Shown: positions 30,289 through 39,510, numbered from the stretch's first letter. The stretch is 64,000 bases of DNA from Sphingomonas pituitosa NBRC 102491 (GCF_001598435.1 NZ_BCYY01000004.1:1-64000), one strand, 5' to 3'. Made by a program: numbers and translations. Notes: generated from the letters alone by a model not told the origin.

Positions 30289-30735
30289 ATGATCCGCATA
30301 GCGTTGTTCCAGCCTGAAATTGCAGGGAATGTCGGCACCATCTTGCGGCTGGCGGCCTGTATGGGCGTGGCGGTGGACCTGATCGAGCCTATGGGTTTTC
30401 CCTGGGGCGATCGCGCCCGCAAGCGCGCGGCGATGGACTATGAACCCGAGACCGCGCGCCACGCCGATTGGGTCGCCTTTGAATCGCGGGTGCCCGGCAG
30501 GCTGGTGCTGTTCACCACCCGCGGCGGCGTCCGCCTGCCCGAAGCGTGCTTCGAACCCGGCGACACGCTGTTGTTCGGCGCCGAGAGCAGCGGCGTGCCG
30601 GATTTCGTGCACGCGCGGGCCGATGCCGCCGTCCGCATCCCGCTCCGGCCGGAGCTGCGCTCCTTGAACCTCGCCGTCGCAACGGGCATCGGGCTGGCCG
30701 AGGCACTACGCCAGACGGAAGGATTCCCCCAGTGA
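30289..30735 (+). CDS. trmL: tRNA (cytidine(34)-2'-O)-methyltransferase
   Basis: A 148-residue SPOUT methyltransferase acting on the wobble base of tRNA-Leu. It opens IRIALFQPEIAGNVGTILRL, then GDTLLFGAESSGVPD and the deep-knot C-terminus SLNLAVATGIGLAEAL. I place the start at the ATG at 30289 where the family begins. An ATG at 30259 is 6 bases after an AAGG and could add ten residues. The stop overlaps the GTG of hemF. Confidence 0.92.
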   Translation: MIRIALFQPEIAGNVGTILRLAACMGVAVDLIEPMGFPWGDRARKRAAMDYEPETARHADWVAFESRVPGRLVLFTTRGGVRLPEACFEPGDTLLFGAESSGVPDFVHARADAAVRIPLRPELRSLNLAVATGIGLAEALRQTEGFPQ

Positions 30736-31586
30736 CCGAGGCAGTGATCACGCTCGACGAACAGCAGCAGCGCGCGCGCACCTGGTTCGAGGGGCTGCGC
30801 GATTCGATCTGCGCCGAATTCGAGGCGATCGAGCGCGAAGCCGGCTCCGATGCGTCGTTCGACTATCTCGCCTGGGACCGCGTCGATTCGAGCGGCGCGC
30901 CCGGCGGCGGCGGCGTGCGCGGCGTGATGAAGGGCCGGGTGTTCGAAAAAGTGGGCGTCAACGTCTCCACCGTCGGCGGCGCGTTCGAGGGGGACTTCGC
31001 CAAGACGATCCACGGCGCGGGCGAGGATCCGACCTTCTTCGCCACCGGCATCAGCCTGGTCGCGCACATGGCGAACCCGCACGTGCCCGCGGTCCACATG
31101 AACACGCGCTTCCTGACGACCACCAAGCGCTGGTTCGGCGGCGGCGCCGATCTCAACCCGCCCTTGCCCTATGCCGAGGACACCGCCGATTTCCACGCGC
31201 GGCTGCAGGCCGCGTGCGATGCGCACGACCCCGCTTATTATCCGCGCTTCAAGGCGTGGGCGGACGAGTATTTCTACATCCCGCACCGCCAGGTGCATCG
31301 CGGCGTCGGCGGCATCTTCTACGATCACCTCGAGGGGGATTGGGAGGCGGACTTCGCCTTCACCCAGGATGTCGGCCGGGCGTTTCTCGACGTCTACCCG
31401 GCGCTGGTCCGGCGGCGGATGGACCAGCCGTTCGACGACGCCGATCGCCAGCGCCAGCTCGAATGGCGCGGCCGCTATGCCGAGTTCAACCTGATCTACG
31501 ACCGCGGCACGCTGTTCGGGCTGAAGACCGGCGGCAATGTCGATGCGATCCTGATGAGCCTGCCGCCAATGGCCGCCTGGAGCTGA
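30732..31586 (+). CDS. hemF: Oxygen-dependent coproporphyrinogen-III oxidase
   Basis: A 284-residue haem-biosynthesis enzyme converting coproporphyrinogen III to protoporphyrinogen IX with oxygen. Markers are GRVFEKVGVNVSTVGG, HMNTRFLTTTKRWFGGG, DEYFYIPHRQVHRGVGGIFY and YAEFNLIYDRGTLFGLKTGG. It starts with GTG, sharing four bases with the trmL stop (GTGA), so the two are coupled. The proximity to petABC suits a haem-demanding respiratory region. Confidence 0.96.
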   Translation: MTEAVITLDEQQQRARTWFEGLRDSICAEFEAIEREAGSDASFDYLAWDRVDSSGAPGGGGVRGVMKGRVFEKVGVNVSTVGGAFEGDFAKTIHGAGEDPTFFATGISLVAHMANPHVPAVHMNTRFLTTTKRWFGGGADLNPPLPYAEDTADFHARLQAACDAHDPAYYPRFKAWADEYFYIPHRQVHRGVGGIFYDHLEGDWEADFAFTQDVGRAFLDVYPALVRRRMDQPFDDADRQRQLEWRGRYAEFNLIYDRGTLFGLKTGGNVDAILMSLPPMAAWS

Positions 31587-31590
31587 GCCG

Positions 31591-32187
31591 ATGGGGCTGC
31601 TGCCGGTAGCGAACGACCACCTCGCCACCATCGTCACCGCGTTAGAGATGCGCGAAAGGCCCAGACCCCGGCCGCTCCCGCCCTCGCCGTTCCGCCTCGT
31701 CCACTGGCCGGCGCCGGACAGCGAGAAATACCGCGCGCTGTTCCGCCGGGTCGGGGGGCCGTGGCTCTGGTTCTCGCGGCTGGTGATGGACGAGGCGCGG
31801 CTGCGCGCGATTCTCGATGATCCGCAGGTCATGGTCTACGCCGTGGTCGATCGTGCAGGCGTCGAAGTCGGCATGCTCGAGCTCGACTTCCGTGACCCCG
31901 CAACCTGCGAGCTCTCCTATGTCGGGCTGGTGCCGGAGATCACCGGCAAGGGCCATGGCGCCTGGCTGATGGCACAGGCGCTCGCCTTCGCCTGGCGGAA
32001 AGACGTGGGCCGCGTGTGGGTGCACACGTGCACGCTCGACCACCCGGCCGCGCTGGGCTTCTATCGCCGCCACGGCTTCGTGCCCTACAAGCGAACGATC
32101 GAGACCTTTCCCGATCCCCGCCTGCTCGGCGTGCTACCGCCCGAGGCGGCGCCTCATATCCCCTGCCTGGGTTCGGTCGCGCGATAA
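31591..32187 (+). CDS. GNAT-family N-acetyltransferase
   Basis: A 198-residue acetyltransferase. The GNAT core is seen in VGMLELDFRDPATCELSYV, then LVPEITGKGHGAWLMAQALA (acetyl-CoA binding) and CTLDHPAALGFYRRHGFVPY. The substrate is not known. It starts 4 bases after hemF and is probably cotranscribed. Its 3' end overlaps the convergent membrane-protein gene by 34 bases. Confidence 0.88.
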   Translation: MGLLPVANDHLATIVTALEMRERPRPRPLPPSPFRLVHWPAPDSEKYRALFRRVGGPWLWFSRLVMDEARLRAILDDPQVMVYAVVDRAGVEVGMLELDFRDPATCELSYVGLVPEITGKGHGAWLMAQALAFAWRKDVGRVWVHTCTLDHPAALGFYRRHGFVPYKRTIETFPDPRLLGVLPPEAAPHIPCLGSVAR

Positions 32188-32897
32188 GCGGCGACGCGGA
32201 GGATCACCAGCGCCGTCCACACGCCCGCGCCGATCACGGACAGCAGCAGGTAGCTGAGGAATTCCGGCACCGCGCCGCCGCCCGCTATCGTGGCGATCAG
32301 CCCGGTGACGATGCTCGCCACCGCCATGGCGCCGATTCCGGCCACGAACACCATCGCCGTCACCAGCAGGAACAGCAGCCACGTGACCCCGCCGCTGCGC
32401 ACCCACCCCTGCTTGAATGCCTCGATCAGCCCCGCCCCGGGCCGCTCGGCATAGGCGGGCGCGGCCAGCCAGGTGCGCGCGAACAGGAACAGCCCCGGTG
32501 CGATGAACAGCGAGAAGCCCAGCTGGAAACCGAGGCTCACCGCCACCTCGATCACCAGGAAAGGGAACAGCCGCCGCAACGCCTGCAGCAGCACCTGCCC
32601 CAGCATCTGCCCGTCGCCGCGCAGATACAGGTTGAACAGCGCGAAGATGCCGTAATCGACCGCCAGATAGGCGAGCATCAGCGGCACGACATTGGCTTCG
32701 ACGAACTTGCGATAGAAGGCGAGCAGCGCCGCCTGGTCGGAAAGCGACTCGAGTTCCGGTGCCCCCTGCGCCAACAGCAGCAGGAGCCCGAGGCTCGGCA
32801 ACAGGAAGAACAGGCCGGCGACCGGCAGCACCAGCGCGCGCTCGCGCCGCCACAGGGTTTTCGCGTCGGCGAAGAGGCCGGCGAGGCGCAGCGTCAT
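32154..32897 (-). CDS. Polytopic membrane protein of unknown function
   Basis: A 247-residue protein with five or six hydrophobic spans. Its first ATG shares four bases with the stop of the previous gene (ATGA), so the two are coupled and probably form one complex. The composition resembles the membrane domain found in front of some glycerophosphodiester phosphodiesterases, but no catalytic motif is present. Confidence 0.75.
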   Translation of the reverse strand: MTLRLAGLFADAKTLWRRERALVLPVAGLFFLLPSLGLLLLLAQGAPELESLSDQAALLAFYRKFVEANVVPLMLAYLAVDYGIFALFNLYLRGDGQMLGQVLLQALRRLFPFLVIEVAVSLGFQLGFSLFIAPGLFLFARTWLAAPAYAERPGAGLIEAFKQGWVRSGGVTWLLFLLVTAMVFVAGIGAMAVASIVTGLIATIAGGGAVPEFLSYLLLSVIGAGVWTALVILRVAAYRATEPRQGI

Positions 32898-33718
32898 GCG
32901 CGCCACACCGAATCGGCCGTGGTCAGCGCAACGTAGAGCCTACCCTGGAAGGCGGCGAGCAGCACCATCACGATCGCCTGCACGCAGCTCGTCGCCAGCG
33001 TGGTCAGGACGAATGCCGTCGTCAGTCCCTGTCCCCCACCCGCCAGCAAGGTGAAGACGGATCCGAATACCGCCTGCGCAGCGAGCTGGGCGATGCCCCC
33101 GGTCAGGCCGAACAGCAGCAGCATGCCGAAGATGCGCCAGCCATGCTTGCGGGTCAGCGCCCAGGAGCGGCGGATCGCGCCGAACAGCACGCCCTCGCGC
33201 AGCACGACCGGGGTGACCAGGAGCAGCCGGGTAAATGCGACCAGCAGCAGCGGCACCAGCACCAGCATGTAGAGCGCGACCAGGCCCGAAGCCCGGGGAT
33301 CGACCACCACATTGCCCGCCTGCCCCGCCGCGATCGCCGCCACGTCATAGCCGCTCGCCGCCAGGATCACCGCCACCGGCAGCAGCGCGAGCACCGCCGC
33401 CAGCCCCAGACCGACGGAGACGAGCACCGTCGCCGGAAGCCGCCGCATCGCGAGCCCGCCTGCGTTCGGCAGCCGCTCCTCCCCCGTCGCGAGGGCGATA
33501 ACGGTGAGCGAGCCCCAGATCGACGGCAGCGACAGCAGCAGCACCAGCGCACCCAGTCCCAGGCGGGCGCCGCTCGTCGCACCTGCTGCCAGCACCTGCG
33601 CGCAGCTACTGACCACGCCGGGTACGACGAAGGCCACCAGCGCCACCGGCAGCAGCGTGCCAAGCCGCTCTCCGACAAACGCGGCGGTCCGGTCCCAGAC
33701 GATACCCATTTTTGCCAT
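32894..33718 (-). CDS. Polytopic membrane protein of unknown function
   Basis: A 274-residue protein with about six spans (for example LLPVALVAFVVPGVV and LVALYMLVLVPLLLVAF) and the segment LREGVLFGAIRRSWALTRKHGW, which is typical of the GPDPase-type membrane domain. It is the first gene of a two-gene operon with the shorter membrane protein. Function is unknown. Confidence 0.75.
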   Translation of the reverse strand: MAKMGIVWDRTAAFVGERLGTLLPVALVAFVVPGVVSSCAQVLAAGATSGARLGLGALVLLLSLPSIWGSLTVIALATGEERLPNAGGLAMRRLPATVLVSVGLGLAAVLALLPVAVILAASGYDVAAIAAGQAGNVVVDPRASGLVALYMLVLVPLLLVAFTRLLLVTPVVLREGVLFGAIRRSWALTRKHGWRIFGMLLLFGLTGGIAQLAAQAVFGSVFTLLAGGGQGLTTAFVLTTLATSCVQAIVMVLLAAFQGRLYVALTTADSVWRA

Positions 33719-33818
33719 GCGGCGAAGTCCTTGCGTGAGGGACCCGGGGTGTTAGCCGGGGGGCACCGCCTTGCCAATGCTTGCCTTGGGGCGCGGAAGG
33801 GCGCAAGCGGCGGCGATC

Positions 33819-34463
33819 ATGCACGAAACCATCGAATGGCGGGTCGAGCCCCGGCCGATCGACTATGCCGAAGCCCATGCAGCCATGGAGGCGCGCGCCG
33901 CCGCGGTCACCGCGCACACGGCGCAGGAACTGGTCTGGCTGCTCGAACATCCGCCCGTCTACACCGCCGGCACCAGCGCCGATCCCACCGAGATGCTGGA
34001 TCCGCGCTTTCCCGTGCACCGTACCGGGCGCGGCGGGCGCTACACCTATCACGGCCCGGGGCAGCGCATCGGCTATGTCGTGCTCGACCTGCGCGAGCGG
34101 CAGCGCGACGTGCGCAACTATGTCCATGCGATCGAAGGCTGGGTGATCGCGGCGCTGGGCGAATGCGGCATCGAGGCGTTCCGCGCGCCCGGCCGCATCG
34201 GCATCTGGACGCTCGATCGCGGTGTCGAAGCGAAGATCGGCGCGATCGGCGTGCGAATCCGCCAATGGGTGACGCTGCACGGCTTCGCCATCAACCTCGA
34301 TCCCGATCTGGGCCATTTCACCGGCATCGTGCCCTGTGGAATCGCCGAATTCCCCGTCACCAGCGCCGCGGCACTGGGCAAATCGATTGCGACGGAACGC
34401 TTCGATGCCGCCCTGCAGGCCACATTTCTGCCATTTTTGGACGCTCTGGATCGCGCGGGATAA
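33819..34463 (+). CDS. lipB: Octanoyl-[acyl-carrier-protein]-protein N-octanoyltransferase
   Basis: A 214-residue enzyme moving octanoate from acyl-carrier protein to lipoyl domains. [21 protein letters not shown], the catalytic Lys139 in [10 protein letters not shown] and the acyl-Cys173 in GIVPCGI are all present. The ATG at 33819 begins the family's usual sequence; a longer frame upstream has no support. Confidence 0.96.
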   Translation: MHETIEWRVEPRPIDYAEAHAAMEARAAAVTAHTAQELVWLLEHPPVYTAGTSADPTEMLDPRFPVHRTGRGGRYTYHGPGQRIGYVVLDLRERQRDVRNYVHAIEGWVIAALGECGIEAFRAPGRIGIWTLDRGVEAKIGAIGVRIRQWVTLHGFAINLDPDLGHFTGIVPCGIAEFPVTSAAALGKSIATERFDAALQATFLPFLDALDRAG

Positions 34464-34567
34464 ATTCGAGTCTTGAGGGTGTCCCCCGAACCGTCTAATG
34501 TCCAGCACGGTTTGGGTATTAACGGCGTACAAGCGTCGTCCAAATCCATTATCTAGGGAGCTATTAC

Positions 34568-34792
34568 ATGCGTGCAGTCCTTTCGAAGATCGTTGCTGGT
34601 TCGATGATCGCCGGTGCGGCCCTCCTGGCCTCGGCGTGCACCAGCAACACCGAGACCAACGTCAACAACACCACCGAAGTCGTGGCTCCGGAAAACGTCG
34701 TCGACGCTTCGGTGACCAACGTTGACACCGCTGCTCCGGTTGACAACGCCGTTGTCGACAACGCCACGGTGAACGCTTCGAACGCGATGTAA
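34568..34792 (+). CDS. Small lipoprotein, Asn/Val/Thr-rich
   Basis: A 74-residue lipoprotein (lipobox ASAC, Cys24). The mature 50 residues are made almost entirely of Asn, Val, Thr, Ala, Asp and Glu, with no recognisable domain. A terminator follows. The short AT-richer leader contains AACCGT-N12-ACGGTT (34490-34513), a possible operator. Its function is unknown. Confidence 0.75.
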   Translation: MRAVLSKIVAGSMIAGAALLASACTSNTETNVNNTTEVVAPENVVDASVTNVDTAAPVDNAVVDNATVNASNAM

Positions 34793-34818
34793 TCATCGCG
34801 CTTTTGCGTGCACTACGA

Positions 34819-34856
34819 AAGGGCCGTCCGGGCGACCGGGCGGCCCTTCTCGTTTC
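34819..34856 (+). terminator. Rho-independent terminator after the small lipoprotein gene
   Basis: A 13-bp GC-rich stem with one T-G pair (34819-34831 with 34835-34847) followed by CTCGTTT. Confidence 0.75.
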
Positions 34857-34969
34857 GGAGCCGGCCCCTCCTCGCCGCCCACGGATCGTCGTGTTTGGAA
34901 AAAAGGGGCTTGGGCGACGAATCGAAACGCCCTAACGAACAATCCTCATAGCGGTATCAAGAGGATGGG

Positions 34970-35647
34970 ATGCTGGGTCGGCGTATCACTTTGGGCATGG
35001 CAGCCCTCGCGGCAATCTGCGTTTCGGCGCCTGCTTCGGCACAATTCTTCTTCAAGCCGGTGGATCTGTCGGCTCCGCCCGTCACCGGCAACGAGCCCGG
35101 GATGATCGCGCAGGCGATGCCCGGCGCGTCCCCGGCGGAGCTGCGCGCGGCAATGGTGTGGAGCCTGCGGGCCGCGCTGAACGTTGCTGCACTGCAATGC
35201 AAGTTCGAACCGACGTTGCTGGCCGACGACAACTATGTCGCAGTCCGCAAAGACCATGACGACGAGTTCAATAAAGCATATGATACGCTTGAGAAATATT
35301 TCCTAAAAACGACGAAGACGAAAAAGGCCGCGCAGACGGCGCTCGATCAATTTTCGACCCGCGTCTATTCGAGCTTTTCGACTGTCTCCGGCCAGCTGTC
35401 TTTCTGCCAGACTGCCGCCTCAATCGGCCAGGATGCGGTGTACGCGCCGCGCGGGGCGCTGGGCGACGTGGCCACCCGCCGGATGCGCGAGCTGCGCGAG
35501 AGCCTCAAGGCCTGGGGCGAACAGCATTTCCGTACCCGCCGCCTGAACTTCATATGGCCGGTGCTGCGCCCGCTGCCGCAGTTCGGCGAGGAGAAATGCT
35601 GGCGCAAGGGCGAATATCAGGTCCGCAAATGCGGGTCCTTGGGCTGA
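34970..35647 (+). CDS. Secreted protein of unknown function
   Basis: A 225-residue protein with a signal peptide (1-24, ASA-Q) and four Cys in the mature part that could form two disulfides. The middle is Lys/Thr-rich (LKTTKTKKAAQTALDQF). The end reads EEKCWRKGEYQVRKCG. I recognise no family; similar proteins are common in sphingomonads as far as composition suggests. GAGG precedes the start by 5 bases. Confidence 0.75.
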   Translation: MLGRRITLGMAALAAICVSAPASAQFFFKPVDLSAPPVTGNEPGMIAQAMPGASPAELRAAMVWSLRAALNVAALQCKFEPTLLADDNYVAVRKDHDDEFNKAYDTLEKYFLKTTKTKKAAQTALDQFSTRVYSSFSTVSGQLSFCQTAASIGQDAVYAPRGALGDVATRRMRELRESLKAWGEQHFRTRRLNFIWPVLRPLPQFGEEKCWRKGEYQVRKCGSLG

Positions 35648-35657
35648 ATCAAAAAAG

Positions 35658-35685
35658 AAGGGGTGGCGGAGACGCCACCCCTTTT
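35658..35685. terminator. Bidirectional terminator between the secreted protein gene and queE
   Basis: An 11-bp stem (AAGGGGTGGCG at 35658-35668, its complement at 35673-35683) is flanked by six A on one side and TTTT on the other, so it would end transcription from both convergent genes. Confidence 0.85.
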
Positions 35686-35687
35686 CT

Positions 35688-36320
35688 CTAGCGCAGGCCC
35701 AGCAGCTTGTGGGTCTGCAGCGTCAGCCGCCAGCGCGGGCGCTCCATCGCCACCGCGATCGCCGCGCGGGTGTTCGCCTCCGCCTCGGCGCTGTCCATGG
35801 GCTGGATCAGGAAATGGGTGAAGTCCCACCCCTCGATCGCCGCGATATCCGTGCCGGACTGCGGCCAGACCAGCTTGAGCTCGTCGCCCCGGCGCTGCAC
35901 CACGTCGCTGCCCGCCTTGGGGCTGATGCACACCCAGTCGATGCCCGGATGCACCGGCAGCGTGCCGTTGCTCTCGATCGCGATGCGAAAGCCGCGGGCG
36001 TGGAGCGCATCGACCAGCGCGTCGTCGATCTGGAGCATCGGCTCGCCGCCGGTCAGCACGACGAACCGCGCCGCATGGCCCGGCCCCCAATGGCCTTCCA
36101 CCGCATCGACCAGCGCCGCCGCATCGGCGAACCGGCCGCCGCCCAGCCCGTCGATCCCGACGAAATCGGTGTCGCAGAAGCGGCATATCGCCGTCGCCCG
36201 GTCCTCCTCGCGCCCCGACCAGAGGTTGCAGCCGGCGAAGCGCACGAACACCGCCCGCGCGCCGGCATTGATCCCCTCCCCCTGCAGGGTGAGGAACATT
36301 TCCTTGACGGCGTAACTCAT
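35688..36320 (-). CDS. queE: 7-carboxy-7-deazaguanine synthase
   Basis: A 210-residue radical SAM enzyme of the queuosine pathway. The cluster Cys are C31, C46 and C49 in CNLW and CRFCDTDF, with the long first gap typical of QueE. FLTLQGEGINAGARAVFVRF and VLTGGEPMLQ are also present. Its ATG overlaps the queC stop by four bases (ATGA). Confidence 0.95.
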   Translation of the reverse strand: MSYAVKEMFLTLQGEGINAGARAVFVRFAGCNLWSGREEDRATAICRFCDTDFVGIDGLGGGRFADAAALVDAVEGHWGPGHAARFVVLTGGEPMLQIDDALVDALHARGFRIAIESNGTLPVHPGIDWVCISPKAGSDVVQRRGDELKLVWPQSGTDIAAIEGWDFTHFLIQPMDSAEAEANTRAAIAVAMERPRWRLTLQTHKLLGLR

Positions 36321-37000
36321 GGGTGGGTGGCGTAGCGGGTCGGATCGGGCAGTCCGGCTTCCTCGAACCCGCGCGAGCGCAACCGGCAGCTGTCGCACAG
36401 CCCGCAATGCAGGCCTTGCGGCGTCGGATCGTAGCAGGACCAGCTCATCCCGGCGTCGAGCCCCAGCCGTGCCGCCTCGCGGACGATGTCGGCCTTGGTC
36501 ATGTTCTGCAGCGGCGCCTGGATGCGGAAGGGCGCGCCCTCCACGCCCGCCTTGGTGGCGAGCTCGGCCAGCTTCTCGAAGCCGGCGATGAATTCGGGCC
36601 GACAATCGGGATAGCCCGAATAATCGAGCGCGTTGACCCCGATATACAGGTCCCGCGCGCCCGCCGCCTCGGCCCAGCCGAGCGCGAGGCTCAGGAAGAT
36701 GGTGTTGCGCGCCGGGACATAGGTGATCGGAATGTCGCTGCCGACGCCGGTCTTCGGCACGTCGATATCGGCGGTCAGCGCGGAGCCGCCGAAGGCGCGC
36801 AGGTCGAGCGGCAGCACGACGTGGCGCTCGGCGCCGAGCATGGCGGCGATCTTCGCGGCGGCATCCAGCTCCACCTTGTGGCGCTGGTTATAGTCGATCG
36901 AGAGGGCGAGCAGACGGTGGCCGTCCTCGCGGGCGCGCGCGGCGGATACCATCGAATCGAGTCCGCCCGAAACCAGGGCGATGGCGATGCTTTGAGTCAT
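36317..37000 (-). CDS. queC: 7-cyano-7-deazaguanine synthase
   Basis: A 227-residue PP-loop ligase making preQ0 from 7-carboxy-7-deazaguanine and ammonia. SGGLDS is at 11-16, then YNQRHKVELDAA and VPARNTIFLSLAL, and the Zn site is in CYDPTPQGLHCGLCDSC. It is first in the queC-queE operon. A strong terminator lies 27 bases ahead of its start. Confidence 0.96.
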   Translation of the reverse strand: MTQSIAIALVSGGLDSMVSAARAREDGHRLLALSIDYNQRHKVELDAAAKIAAMLGAERHVVLPLDLRAFGGSALTADIDVPKTGVGSDIPITYVPARNTIFLSLALGWAEAAGARDLYIGVNALDYSGYPDCRPEFIAGFEKLAELATKAGVEGAPFRIQAPLQNMTKADIVREAARLGLDAGMSWSCYDPTPQGLHCGLCDSCRLRSRGFEEAGLPDPTRYATHP

Positions 37001-37027
37001 CGGCGGCATGTAGGCGCTTTCGCCGGC

Positions 37028-37057
37028 AAAAAAATGGCCGCCCCCGAAGGGACGGCC
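37028..37057 (-). terminator. Rho-independent terminator just upstream of queC
   Basis: Read on the minus strand, GGCCGTCC-type and GGGGCGGCC-type arms (37057-37050 with 37045-37036) flank a TTCG-like loop and are followed by ATTTTTTT. It lies 98 bases after the stop of the upstream secreted-protein gene and 27 bases before queC. Confidence 0.8.
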
Positions 37058-37155
37058 GGAAAGGATAGAAATGGGAAAACCAAACCAGAGAGAGACACCT
37101 CCCTGGGACCCCTTCCTTCTACGACCGAACGGTTAACGAATGGTAACCGGCGCGA

Positions 37156-37599
37156 TCAGGAACATTCGCCCACGCGCCGCGCGTCATAGGTTTCCGAAAA
37201 GGGCTGCCCGTCGATCACCCCCTGCATCTCCACCGTCACCTGGCGCGGCGTGTCCACCGTGAGGCGGGTGAGCATGGTGCCGTGGCCGGCGCAGCTGGTG
37301 CGCACCGTCGCCCGGCTGGCGGCGCTTTCCATCACGACATGCTGGCAGGGCGTGGTGACGCTTTCCGGGCGCAGGATCTGGTAGGGATCGCGCAGGCAGA
37401 TGCTGCGCTCGCCTCCTTCGCTGTCGCGCACCGTCCATTTGCCCTTCTGGACGATGTTGAGCGCGGGAACGTCTACCGTCCGCTGCATCGCGGGGCGCGG
37501 CTGCTGCTGCGCCGCGGCACCCGCCGTCACCAGTCCCAGGCACGCAACCGCCGCAAAACGCACCCACGCCACTCGTTTGCTCACCCGTTCAAACTCCAT
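37156..37599 (-). CDS. Secreted protein of unknown function (DUF3617-like)
   Basis: A 147-residue protein with an N-terminal signal sequence (WVRFAAVACLGLVTAGAAAQ) and four Cys spaced as two likely disulfides (SICLRDPYQI, TPCQHVV, SCAGHG, VGECS). The pattern resembles the small periplasmic DUF3617 proteins, but the call is tentative. Confidence 0.65.
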   Translation of the reverse strand: MEFERVSKRVAWVRFAAVACLGLVTAGAAAQQQPRPAMQRTVDVPALNIVQKGKWTVRDSEGGERSICLRDPYQILRPESVTTPCQHVVMESAASRATVRTSCAGHGTMLTRLTVDTPRQVTVEMQGVIDGQPFSETYDARRVGECS

Positions 37600-37664
37600 T
37601 TCGGCGGCGGCACCGCTCCCACAGCACCGCCGGCCGATTCACATATCATAGGAGGATTACGGCT

Positions 37665-38660
37665 TTACAACGCCGGCGGAACGAAATCGGCGAGCGCGAC
37701 CGGGAACTGCTTGGAGCAGAACGCGCAGTCGACCTTGATCACGCCACCCTCGTCGGCCATCGCCGCCCGCTCCTCTTCCGGGAACTTGGCGAGGACCTGC
37801 TGGATATAGTCCGCCCCGCAACGGCAGCCGCGCGACAGATCGTGCCCGGCAAGCATGCGGACTTCGCTTTCCTCGTTGAACAGTCGCCACACCAGCCCTT
37901 CCAGATGGATCGCCTGATCGGCCAGTTCGTCGGCGCCCATCGTGCTGCCCAGCGCCTCGACATGCTGCCATTCGGGGTGGTCGAGCCGCACGTGCAGACG
38001 CTCGCGGCCAACCTCGCCCTCGGGCAGGTGCTGGAGGAACAGGCCGCCGGCGATCATCCGGCCGGTCGTCTTGTCCTTGTGCACGCCCAGCCGCACCAGC
38101 GTCGGGATCTGTTCCGACTGGAGGAAATAGCTCTGCGCCGCCTCGGCGATCGAGGCGCCCTCCAGCGGCACGATGCCCTGGTAGCGCTCCTTGGTGACCG
38201 CCTGGTCGAACGTCACCGCCAGATAGCCGCCGTTGAACAGCGCCGAGAGCGACGGGTTCTTGCCGAGCCGGCTGAGCCGCGTGGCATCGAACTGCACATA
38301 GCCGCGCAGCTCGCCATTCTTGTAGTCGCACACCATCAGGCTGACGATGCCGCGCTGGGTCTGCGCCTGCAGCGTCATCTGCCCCTCGGCATCCTTGAGC
38401 GTGCTGCCGAGCAGCGCGGTTAGGGTCAGCGCCTCGGCGAGCAGCTTCTCGATCGGCGCCGGATAGGCATGGGCCGAGAGAATGTCGTTCAGCACCGGCC
38501 CCAGCCGCGTGACGCGGCCGCGGACATGGCGGTCGGGAATGGCAAAGCCGGTCACGCGATCGAGATCGGCGGCGGGAACGGGGTTGGTCACGACTAGGTC
38601 TCCGGCATTCGGATCGGCCGCGAGAAGTCGGGGTGACTCCGCGCGCTCCGGCGAACGCAT
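37665..38660 (-). CDS. hslO: Hsp33-family redox-regulated chaperone
   Basis: A 331-residue Hsp33. The N-terminal domain starts near DLVVTNPVPAADLDRVTGFAI, and LTLTALLGSTLKDAEGQMTLQAQ follows. The zinc motif at the C-terminus is split, CRCGAD and then CAFCSKQF, giving C-x-C and C-x2-C. It binds unfolded proteins when oxidised. The N-terminal extension of about 25 residues before the conserved part makes the true start uncertain. Confidence 0.92.
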   Translation of the reverse strand: MRSPERAESPRLLAADPNAGDLVVTNPVPAADLDRVTGFAIPDRHVRGRVTRLGPVLNDILSAHAYPAPIEKLLAEALTLTALLGSTLKDAEGQMTLQAQTQRGIVSLMVCDYKNGELRGYVQFDATRLSRLGKNPSLSALFNGGYLAVTFDQAVTKERYQGIVPLEGASIAEAAQSYFLQSEQIPTLVRLGVHKDKTTGRMIAGGLFLQHLPEGEVGRERLHVRLDHPEWQHVEALGSTMGADELADQAIHLEGLVWRLFNEESEVRMLAGHDLSRGCRCGADYIQQVLAKFPEEERAAMADEGGVIKVDCAFCSKQFPVALADFVPPAL

Positions 38661-38810
38661 TTTCTGGGTTCGACGGCGTAGATAGGGGTTTCGCGCCGGG
38701 AAACAATGTTGGGGGTGTCGGGTGGGCAACGGCGCGAAGCTTAGGAAGTTTAGGCGCAATGAAGTTCTGCGTCGCTCCAGGCTTTCAGCCTACCCCGCAG
38801 GAACCGGCAT

Positions 38811-39254
38811 TCAACCACCACCGAAAGGGCGAGCGCATCCCTCGCGATAGATGGTGACATCATGTCTCGGCGGACGGACAGTCTGCCCCGCCACAACGAC
38901 CATCAGCGCGCAGGGACTTCCCTTATCCCGTAGCGGCTCCTCCTCGAGGATCCAGCCGGCCCAGCGCTCCGTGCAGGTGATTACCGCTTCATCCGCCTTG
39001 CGGCGCGCCACGAACTCTCGGGCCGTAGCGTCGAGCGTGCCGATGCCGCGGTCGAGTGGATCGGTCCAGGCGCCTGCGGGAACCTTGTTGCCGTAGCACA
39101 TGCCGAAGACATGATCGAAATAGGCTTCCTTCGCCATGCCCCAGCAGCTGCCCGCAACCAGCCACATGAAAATGCCACCGAGGAGGACCGCGGCGAACTT
39201 TGCTGGCTTGCGTGATCGAAGATAAGACAAGTTGCCCCGCTGACCTGACCGCAC
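38811..39254 (-). CDS. Hypothetical membrane-anchored protein
   Basis: A 147-residue open frame with one hydrophobic span (about 19-37, KFAAVLLGGIFMWLVAGSCW) followed by a Cys-containing soluble part. It shows no family pattern known to me. Coding character is weaker than for the neighbours. Confidence 0.45.
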   Translation of the reverse strand: MRSGQRGNLSYLRSRKPAKFAAVLLGGIFMWLVAGSCWGMAKEAYFDHVFGMCYGNKVPAGAWTDPLDRGIGTLDATAREFVARRKADEAVITCTERWAGWILEEEPLRDKGSPCALMVVVAGQTVRPPRHDVTIYREGCARPFGGG

Positions 39255-39482
39255 ATCTGCGAAACCAGATGATGGAGACTGAAGGTAGATGCTCCCGCGC
39301 CGGCGCTAAAGGGGCTGTCCACCGATTCTTGAAGCGAAGCTTGGAGCCGGCCTTCTTCGTAGGGCCTCAATGGCGAGCAAACTACGTGATCCGCACGAAC
39401 CCAGATACGATGGCAGGCGCTGGCACCACCAAGAGCTGCTGGCCAATTCGCTTGCCGAGCAGGACGGCGAACCGCCATTGAA

Positions 39483-39508
39483 GGGGGCCGCCGAAGCTGC
39501 CCCCTCTT
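39483..39508. terminator. Hairpin terminator downstream of the small-gene cluster
   Basis: GGGGGCCGC (39483-39491) with GCTGCCCCC (39496-39504), tetraloop CGAA, followed on the plus strand by TCTTT. On the minus strand it directly follows the 42-residue gene. The 39255-39510 gap holds nothing else convincing. Confidence 0.6.
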
Positions 39509-39510
39509 TG

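Noticed and set aside
37001..37155. Possible preQ1 riboswitch before queC
   Set aside because: The short preQ1-I signature (paired GAGG and CUC segments with an A-rich tail) is not found in the leader; only the terminator is clear.
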